From Trissonchulus latispiculum (lineage: Eukaryota > Nematoda > Enoplea > Enoplida > Ironidae): a stretch of 64,000 bases of DNA. The position numbers were made by a program, and so were the translations under genes. Positions 57,083 to 64,000 of this stretch are shown here, in pieces. Below the pieces are notes generated by a model. It searched no databases, was not told where the DNA came from, and saw nothing but the letters and a program-made list of their open reading frames with translations. Numbering within the stretch: position 1 is the stretch's first letter; each line of letters opens with the position of its first letter. Location: positions 1-64,000 of the forward strand of contig JASAND010006234.1 in assembly GCA_030248195.1 (NCBI GenBank), written 5' to 3'.

Positions 57083-57282
57083 GTGAAGCTGATAATTCGT
57101 CCAACGCTGTAGCTACATATAAAATAAAAGGAAAATTAGAAAAAATTGGAAATTTTTACTACAGATTGGCTTAAATTACCACGATTTGATAGAAATTTGC
57201 GTTCATTGCGGTCACGAAAATTTGACCGCGACCGCGACCGCCCGCGGGTACCCGCGGATACCCGCGACCGCGTCCAACTCTG
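57083..57282. mobile_element. K-family hAT-like right-end fragment
   Basis: GAAGCTGATAATTCGTCCAA and the following 190 bases, ending CGCGTCCAACTCTG, match 49250-49422 of element K. Just before it, CCACTTCCAACTCTG (ends 57081) looks like the right terminus of an N-type element. Confidence 0.65.
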
Positions 57283-57295
57283 CTCTTGGTATAAC

Positions 57296-57420
57296 CAAGA
57301 GTACATAATAATAAGAGTATGACAAGCGTCACACTCTATGCAGTGAAGGGCAAAACTATGCTATGCGCGCCATCGGCTGACCCCCTCTCACGCCGCCCCT
57401 ATATGGGTACCTGGTCCAAG
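57296..57420. mobile_element. Fold-back element D, truncated
   Basis: Starts CAAGAGTACATAATAATAAG and contains the ATGACAAGCGTCACACTCT hairpin arm of the fold-back family. The second arm is missing. Confidence 0.65.
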
Positions 57421-58365
57421 TCCACGGTGAAAAATAACAAACCGAGCTGTAAAAATGCATGAAAGATATTTAAAAGATGTTGTTAATTTTAGAAAAGGTC
57501 TTGTGAAAACGGTAAAAAGTCTGTTATGAAAACGGTAAATAGTCTGTTAAAGATCCGAAATTTTAGAACTCTTATTAAATGTAAGAGTTCTAAATTGTAA
57601 AATAGGAAAAATTCAAAAACAACATTTATTAACGAAACAATTATTAACAAATTATCCAAAATTTACCAGTTTTTCATACTTTTTAACACTTCTTAAACAG
57701 TGTTAAAAACAGATGAAAATTTATTTTTTTAACATGTAAATCCGGGCCGCGGGCCGACATTCCGGCCCGTCGTCTGTTTTTGCCAGATTTTACTATAAGA
57801 TAGTAACTCATATTTTAGCTTACATGGTTTTGTGTTTGCGGAATATGTTTCGTTCACGCTAAGACTGGTTTTCAGTGGTTAACTTTAGCATTTTAGTTTT
57901 ATGAATGTGTAGTATACAGTAGTTGACTCATCATTAATATAAATCCTAAATAATTAAAAAATAATTAATTAAATCCTCACTTCATCGATGTCATTTTAGC
58001 TTCTACAGTGAATTAGGATAGTACAAGGTATTAGGAACAGTGTAATTTGGTTTCTTCCTTCATTTGCAGAACTACAAAAATTATCCAAGATCATACACTA
58101 TTTTGTGTCGTAAGAACTGTTTCAAACGCACTGAAAACTCGAAAAATTTATTTTTAGAAAAAACACGTTTTCTCGAGAAAAACTGAGAAGCAGAGAGCCT
58201 GTTTGAAAAACCAAGCTTAAGAATAGTGTGTATACGTAATTTTGCATTTTGAGGAAAATGAGAAAATTTCGCTAGCCGGGCTGGCGGGCCGAAAATTTTG
58301 ACGGGACGAAACATTTGACGGGCCGGGCCGCAAAAATTCGGCCCGTGCAGGCCTCTACTGCAAAT
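57421..58365. other. AT-rich DNA with GGGCCG-repeat hAT remnants
   Basis: GGGCCG/CGGCCC units occur at 57745-57775 and 58275-58355. The end at about 58365 reads GGCCCGTGCAGGCCTCTACTG, whose inverse CAGTAGAGGCC resembles a hAT terminus. The left partner was not fixed. No gene is seen. Confidence 0.45.
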
Positions 58366-58858
58366 CTATCTTTCCGTACAGTGCGTGACGGCTTTCAATA
58401 AATAATTATATATATAATGTCAAGCTTGAAATTTCGACATAGTTCAAAGAGTGATGATCATTCCTAATTTTATTGATGCTAATAAAGTGTATGATATAAA
58501 TACACTGCTAAAATGGTAGTTTGTTGTCATATCCAAGTTAGGATTGGACAGTGTTATGTAAACACTCCTGCGGTAGTCGCTGCTTAGCTGTAAAAATAAA
58601 CAAGAATGAACTAAACTTTTACGAACTTACTACAAAAAAAGACTTCAAAATGTTTCTTAAATACTGATTCTACAGACCAATTGAGGTCCCAACACTTTTG
58701 TGATAGCGTAGCATCCTCAGAACTAACGAAAACCAAGATGAAACATGCTGTAGTTAGCTGTGAACGCCAAAGGTTTGTTTGAAAGCTTTAATACTTCACT
58801 ACGCACATTTTCAAAGCGTTAATTTTGCTCGATGCATGCTACAGAGTACCTACTTACA
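58366..58858. repeat. Inverted repeat pair 2, right arm
   Basis: Inverted partner of 54652-55175. It is followed at 58884-58985 by CGGGTCGCGGGT repeats ending GACTCACTTCCAGCTTTG, a decayed N-type terminus. Confidence 0.8.
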
Positions 58859-59063
58859 TATGAAAAAATACCCAAATTTAAGAAGTGGGTCGACGAAATC
58901 TCAGTGGTTCGTGGGTCGTGGGTCGCGGGTCAGGGGTCCGCGGGTCGCGGTACCCGCGGGTCACGAATTGTGACTCACTTCCAGCTTTGGGTTTGACCAT
59001 AAATATGTAACTCTGGCACAGCTTCCAGAGCATAACAGAGTCCATGATTTTTTGTACATATAC

Positions 59064-59114
59064 CTATTATATTACTATTATTATTATTATATATTACTAT
59101 TAGTATTATTATTA

Positions 59115-59155
<41 letters not shown>
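59064..59155. repeat. (TTA)n microsatellite
   Basis: An imperfect then pure ATT/TTA trinucleotide repeat of about 90 bases. Confidence 0.95.
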
Positions 59156-59157
<2 letters not shown>

Positions 59158-59358
59158 AGACGATTTCTCACGATGGAGATTTTCGTGGGGATTTCCCCAT
59201 GGCGACCTCGTCTTTCCCCACGGGGACGTCCCATGGAGATTTCCATTTGGAATTTCTTGGGTGTACCCATGAAAATCCCCCTGTGGACGGATTGCTCGCC
59301 GAGATCTCTATAAAACAACGAATCAGAAAGTAACGAAGTCAGCTGACGCTGTTGCCAA

Positions 59359-60255
59359 TAGTGTTGGGATTGGCCGAAAATTTCCATGGTTGGCTTGGCT
59401 TGGCTTGGCCGGAGTTTGAAGTTGGCCGGCCAGCGGCCAATGGCCAACGGCCAATTGGCTGGCCGTTGGCCGCTCGTTGGCCGTTGGCTGGTTCTTGGCC
59501 GTAAAGCTATTGGCCGTTCTTTAGCTATTTGTCAACGTTGGCGAGCTGGAATTTACTACTTTTATTCGTCTACCGTGCTTAATTAGGCGTCAACTTAATT
59601 AAACTTTATTTCAATAGTACAATTTACAATTTACAATATTTGTAAAATAGTTTTTCCAAACATTTAGCTCCAACCCGCGATAACTCTGTTTTAAGTTTGC
59701 TGGAGGGCCGCAATAAAGTGATGAGACGTTCACCACCAGAAAAATTTAAAAACTATACGTCGTTAGCACACTTAAAATAAGCATGCAATTAGCAAATTTA
59801 ATTGTAAAATAACGCTGATACCGATAAAAATTGTCAACATCTAAGTGAAAATCTGTAGAACTGTATCTAACGTAACGTTTATACAGCAACATGTTTGGAT
59901 ATTATGCAGCAAAATTAAATTTTTCAACACAGTTAACGCACAAGATCAGTAAATTTGAGTTTGGCCAGCACTCGGCCATTGGCCAGCCAACAGCCAACGG
60001 CCAGCCAGTTGGCCGTTGGCCGTTGGCCGTTGGCCGGCCAACGGCCAATAGCTTTACGGCCAAGAAACAGCCAAGGGCCAACGACCGGCCAACGGCCAGC
60101 CAATTGGCCGTTGGCCATTGGCCGTTGGTCGGCCAACGGCCAATGGCCGGCCAAGCCAACTGGCCGAGATTTTCTCGGCCAAAGGCCAATGGCTTGGCCG
60201 GCCAATGGCCGGCCATTGGCCAGCCATTGGCCGCACCGGCCAATGCACAACACTA
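59359..60255. mobile_element. hAT-like element I with GGCCAACG repeats
   Basis: The ends TAGTGTTGGGATTGGCC and ...GGCCAATGCACAACACTA are inverted. The 8-bp duplication GTTGCCAA is exact (59351-59358 and 60256-60263). GGCCAACGGCCAATTGGCC-type units occupy 59420-59515 and 59965-60240. The frames through them are low-complexity by-products. It lies about 720 bases beyond the 3-prime end of the globin gene. Confidence 0.92.
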
Positions 60256-60974
60256 GTTGCCAAGGCAGGGTTAAAAGCAATTTAACTAAATGTGAAAACG
60301 ATGGACTAAACTATAAAATTAAATTATTTTAAACATGTTTTACATTGGCTATCGCAAACGTAAATCCAGTTGAATTGACATAAGGCTATAACTTTCGTTA
60401 ATAATTTTTGATGCTATTTTGAACTAGTCATTATTATATATTCATATTGTTGGAATCAGTAATTCCGTTCTTTCATATCACTAATAAAAACTTGAAACAA
60501 CACGTTTTAGATTGCAAACCATTCCCTGAGCATTGTCCCCATCGTGTGAAATCGGCTTAAATAACAGTGCAATTATGCGTTCTTGGTGTCGGGATGTTTT
60601 TGAATAATGTAGAAATAGCAATTAACGTTTAGCATCCAGTATCCTGCTCTAATTTTAGGTTTTCTTAAATAGCATTCTTAAAATTTATTAGTACCAAATA
60701 ATATATGGATAAGGAAACGGAAGTTAATTTCAAAACTCCACTTGGATTAAATGGAGATTCTGTCATAATCACAGACAAACCGGGACAGCATTCATCAGGC
60801 GAGTTTCTCAGTTTGATTCTGACTCTAGGACGGTACTTGGCAACTGCTCTCAGAACTTCCTCCGTAATAGTCGTCCCCAGAATGAGTTGTTATCGATTGT
60901 CGCTGCCACTAAATAACTTAATTAAGACGAATTCGCTAAATCACTTCACTAAGCATGGACTGCTGGCGGTTGAC
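60256..60974. other. Downstream region of the globin gene
   Basis: AT-rich. On the minus strand it would hold the globin 3-prime UTR; an AATAAA (minus strand, 60684-60689) lies about 290 bases past the stop and could be the polyadenylation signal. No other gene is seen. Confidence 0.4.
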
Positions 60975-62312
60975 TCAAGCAGAAGAGTCTGTGGTAAGCT
61001 GAGTGACCAGGTAGAATTGGGGCGGCTGGTTTGGTTTTGGCGAGTCATCGATGTCTTCATAAATGGTTTCTGGAATACAAGGTGGAGGAGGACTGGAAGG
61101 AGGTGTATTGAATGGGGTCGTTTCCGCCAGTCCGCTTTCCGGTGGCTTCAGCGTGTTGCTAATCACACCTGTTTTCGTTGGCGATCTTGGAGGGCCATTT
61201 GGATAGGGTATGTCATAGATGAGACGTTTAGATTCCTCTTTGGCTCGCTGGAAAAAGGACTCAAAATTGTAGCTACCATCCATGGTGTGGGAGGTTGAAT
61301 AGACAGTGTGTCGTCGGACGTCAACGGACACAGGATGAACCTGAGCGTTGGAGACTGGAAGACTGGTGCTTTGCTCTAGACCCGTCTTAATTCCCATGGT
61401 TAGGGATTGGAGGGAAGCGGCATTGAACATGAGGGGCGCAAGCCCAGGTTCTGAGCCCCCGGCTGACCCCATGCTGGCCAGTGACGACAGTCGACGCTTG
61501 CTTTGGCGACGGTAATGACGCAGACCCTCGTAGAAGCCGTCCCGCATATTACTCAGCATGGCCGCAATCAGACATGACCAGGCGTCCACCACGTCGGCAA
61601 CCGGATGCAGCCCTCGGTCGAGGTAAAGACATTCCGTGGTCATAATTTCGGCCAATGGAACCCAGAATTGTGGCTTAAACCCGTGCTCTCGCATTGGAAC
61701 ATAATGTCGCCCCCAATCACGACATTTTTCTCGGAAACTGTCCCAATTCCCGATGCCAGCAATAATTAATTCCAGGAATTCGGTGAAACGTTTTGCTTCT
61801 TCAGACCACGTAAATTCTGGGCATGCGGCAGCCATAAAGTCGTATGCTTTTCGGATGTCTGGTCTTTTTTGAAACAGTCTGGAATAAATTCGAGTTCCGA
61901 TATCGCCATGAGGTTCGCCATCCCAGCATTCTCGAATGAGGGATTTTTGGGCCGGATCCACCTTTGGTTCTTTCTTGTTCAGAACAGCTGCCGATCCGCT
62001 GCCCGAACCAGATTTTGTAGATCCATTTCTCGTTAAATCACTCTTCTTCGATGAAGGAAGACCTCCGTTGTTTGCATCGCCAGAATTTTTCTTCGCTGGA
62101 GGCGGTTTTTCATCACGACTGTTGATGAGTGGTGATCGATCGGGTCGCTTTTTAATAGAGTCGTCACCTTTCGATGACTTTTTGCTCTCATTTAGAGATA
62201 AGGATCGTTTAACCTTCGACCCCGGCACTCCTAGTCTATCTGTCGAATCGTTTTCTCTCAGCTCTCGGGCTGACGCAGAACGTGCTTTCTTCTGCGACAA
62301 TATGTTACCCAT
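60975..62312 (-). CDS. Globin with long N- and C-terminal tails, possibly N-myristoylated
   Basis: Single uninterrupted frame ending in TGA at 60975-60977. The start is placed at ATG 62312-62310, which has a strong context (AGCATGG) and gives MGNILSQKK, fitting the N-myristoylation pattern MGxxxS. An in-frame TAA lies shortly upstream, and another ATG (62357) would add 15 residues. With the 62312 start the product is 445 residues. Residues about 5-118 are basic, Ser-rich and probably disordered. About 120-266 form a globin domain: QKSLIRECW (helix A), RIYSRLFQKRPDIRKAYDF (B-C, with the C2 proline), AKRFTEFLELIIAGI (E) and WGRHYV (F, proximal His as residue 203). The E7 position does not appear to be His. 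The tail is Ser-rich, then Pro-rich (PPSSPPPPCIPE), suggestive of SH3 binding. Nematodes have many such tailed globins, including a myristoylated one in C. elegans, often neuronal and acting in sensing or signalling; function here is inferred. No intron is seen. Confidence 0.88.
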   Translation of the reverse strand: MGNILSQKKARSASARELRENDSTDRLGVPGSKVKRSLSLNESKKSSKGDDSIKKRPDRSPLINSRDEKPPPAKKNSGDANNGGLPSSKKSDLTRNGSTKSGSGSGSAAVLNKKEPKVDPAQKSLIRECWDGEPHGDIGTRIYSRLFQKRPDIRKAYDFMAAACPEFTWSEEAKRFTEFLELIIAGIGNWDSFREKCRDWGRHYVPMREHGFKPQFWVPLAEIMTTECLYLDRGLHPVADVVDAWSCLIAAMLSNMRDGFYEGLRHYRRQSKRRLSSLASMGSAGGSEPGLAPLMFNAASLQSLTMGIKTGLEQSTSLPVSNAQVHPVSVDVRRHTVYSTSHTMDGSYNFESFFQRAKEESKRLIYDIPYPNGPPRSPTKTGVISNTLKPPESGLAETTPFNTPPSSPPPPCIPETIYEDIDDSPKPNQPPQFYLVTQLTTDSSA

Positions 62313-63586
62313 GCTTTGACCAAATTGCTTCCAAGCTTGGAAAATATTAATTCGCATCCTCCCACTGTCTAAATTCGGAAACTTCAAGTTGAAACAAGTA
62401 CGTTAAAAATTGAAGATTAAACTTCATCTTCTAAGGTAGAGAAATTCGGTTAATAAATTGCTGATACTGTCATTACATAATAAGGACGACTTCAGACTCT
62501 GTCGGAAGCAGCATTAATATAATAAAAATAGCAGCATTAATTTTTCCATAAATAATTTTCTGAAATAGGTGTAAAACAGGCAGTTAATGCAACAGATTTT
62601 AAATACAATAGTGTCACTAAATAAGAGAGCGAGAGAGAGAGAGCCAGAGTACTGAAAGAAATGCTGCTAAATTGTTAACCTATACCAGCAGTGTGAAGAA
62701 GGGTGGTGCAAGACAGATAAAATTATAAAATGTAAAACAAATATGGTGGCAGCAACAAGCTGCAGTCAAGGCAGGTTTTCCAAGGTAACTGCAATTAACA
62801 GCGACAGGGAGTCATTAATATTTCTGCCCTTTTAGGCATTTAAGCAGATAGCTTAACAAATGTTGCACAAACTTCAAATGTATGTATAATGTGTATGTAT
62901 GTATATGGAATATATAGCAAATGTCTCCTAAAATGGGGACTTTGTCGATAATAACACCAATTGTTCCAAACTCTTACTCCAACTACCAAACCTTAGCACT
63001 AAAATTAGGGGGCATCTGTCACTTTATTTCGGCAAAAAGTTTGGAGCGGTGAGTCTCCCGAAATCTATACCTAAAGTTGTTCCAAAACTTCCGTTGAAAA
63101 TTGTGGCAGACACCCACGGAAAGTTCCTTTCGCAAAAAAGTGTCTTGGAGCAAGAAGCAGCTAAATTAATAAAACGAAACGTTAAAGAAGGAGAAAGCAG
63201 TTTCTTGTCTTTCGATTGTTGCCACTGCAGTACTAAAAATTCGGTTGCACAATCTTTCTGTCTTTGTGTGGTAGAAAGAAAGACAGCGGCACCAAGATTG
63301 AATAAGCACCTCCATCTGCAGCATGCAATTTCTATACTTAAATTCAATTGACTCAAGTTCAACAACAGTTGCGGAAGAATAAATGATCTGGTACGAGAAA
63401 ACCTCAACTGTGGCTAATCTCTTCAGCAGTTTCCTGAACGAGAAACCAGCCCGCTTTCGAAATTATATCCTTAATAGTTTGAAGAAGGAGAAACTTATTT
63501 CATATAATTAATTGCTTAATGAAATCAAAAACGAAACTTAAAAAAGTTTTTTGTGTTTCCTTGGAAACAATCCTGAATAGCTTTAT

Positions 63587-63588
<2 letters not shown>
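62313..63588. other. Upstream region of the globin gene, no second gene called
   Basis: Likely holds the globin promoter and 5-prime UTR, but no certain TATA box or initiator was fixed. A (GA)n run lies at 62626-62642. Overlapping frames at about 63001-63407 on both strands are somewhat better balanced than chance: the plus frame is open from 63001 and includes a C-x2-C-like FDCCHC. They lack a recognisable family. Confidence 0.4.

Positions 63589-63663
<75 letters not shown>
63589..63663. repeat. (TA)n microsatellite
   Basis: About 75 bases of uninterrupted TA dinucleotide. The Tyr-Ile frame here is an artefact. Confidence 0.97.
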
Positions 63664-63666
<3 letters not shown>

Positions 63667-64000
63667 AAAATTCCAAACTGAAGTTTACTTACTTGACGTC
63701 ATTCAATTTATCAATTCTAATTTTTAGAAAACGAAGCGAACGATTCTTTAATTCGCCTACCCGTACTTTTACGCACTAGTAAAGTTGCATAAGCGCAGTG
63801 TGTGGAGACGAAAGTGGCTGTTGTTGGGCTGTCTCTTTCCAAAACAGGGTCAGAAAGCTTAGCAAGTGATTTAGAGTTTAAAATGCAGTCTCAAGGCGGA
63901 TAGACGGAAGCTGAATGTAATATAAACAGTGTACCATGTTTTTGTTGAGTGTAACTCATGACATTATTTTAATTTTATTGCTTTGGACAAAACTTAATCG
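63664..64000. other. No gene seen
   Basis: AT-rich DNA to the window end; nothing recognised. Confidence 0.4.

Noticed and set aside
59891..60332. Trp/Pro/Gly/Ala-rich frames on both strands
   Set aside because: By-products of GGCCAACG repeats in element I; all frames look alike and none is conserved.
60705..61298. 197-residue plus-strand frame, and 61936-62319 plus
   Set aside because: Both are antisense to the globin reading frame and follow from its codon pattern.
62312..62387. Start of the globin frame at 62387
   Set aside because: The codon there is TTG, not ATG, and an in-frame TAA lies just upstream. The ATGs at 62357 and 62312 are better, and 62312 has the stronger context.
63001..63407. 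A second gene upstream of the globin
   Set aside because: Frames on both strands are open, but no domain, start context or splice structure supports either. The apparent plus-strand start at 63049 is GTG.
63519..63779. 86-residue frame with Tyr-Ile repeats
   Set aside because: Translation of the (TA)n run at 63589-63663.

Overview
The window reads as intergenic DNA from an animal (metazoan) genome, AT-rich and dominated by transposable elements. I find one confident host gene: a single-exon globin with long tails on the minus strand (60975-62312). Its layout, with a possible N-myristoylation start, a basic Ser-rich N-terminal extension, a divergent globin fold and a Pro-rich C-terminal tail, resembles nematode neuronal globins. 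A nematode is therefore plausible, but the sequence does not prove it. There are no operons, rRNA genes, intact tRNA genes or CRISPR arrays.

Region by region. 1-7066: 2.4 copies of a 2.94-kb tandem repeat; each full unit carries a TA-flanked TIR element (called S here) with a small MITE inside it. 7067-16089: small non-autonomous elements, namely further copies of the same MITE family (TIR CTGGGCTT..., 5-bp target duplications), a TTAA-flanked element and a hAT-like element with CCTGGAAAAA repeats. 16460-22888: two dead non-LTR retrotransposons on the minus strand (one with an RNase H domain, one of RTE type), both broken by other elements, then a tRNA-derived SINE with target duplications. 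23161-26168: a hAT-like element with another inside it. 26642-36167: a fold-back element split by a 9.1-kb hAT-bounded block that holds a 144-bp satellite, a 227-bp-arm inverted repeat and three more hAT-like elements. 37445-43545: a long inverted repeat with arms of about 1 kb around another fold-back/hAT nest. 43778-51602: fold-back and hAT elements nested up to four deep. 52148-54364: an unusual cluster of perfect DNA hairpins that I cannot assign to any family. 54652-58858: inverted repeats about 0.5 kb long around GC-rich hAT remnants. 59359-60255: one more complete hAT-like element beside the globin gene.

The elements work as a record of insertions, not as a pathway. No transposase gene is recognisable, so every DNA transposon here appears non-autonomous. 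Because insertions split older elements at identifiable duplicated sites, their order in time can be read directly: S and a 2.94-kb unit first, then the MITE into S, then tandem amplification; or fold-back O, then K, then T, then fold-back P.

The most notable points are: (1) a MITE family defined by 5-bp target duplications, with an empty-site allele inside the same window; (2) a fold-back family with 7-bp duplications; (3) twelve hAT-like families, each with its own short motif repeated next to the termini; (4) the hairpin cluster, which includes a four-box heat-shock-element-like palindrome and a pair of hairpins with a compensatory base change; (5) the globin start. All coordinates come from reading by eye, so element edges may be off by a few bases.
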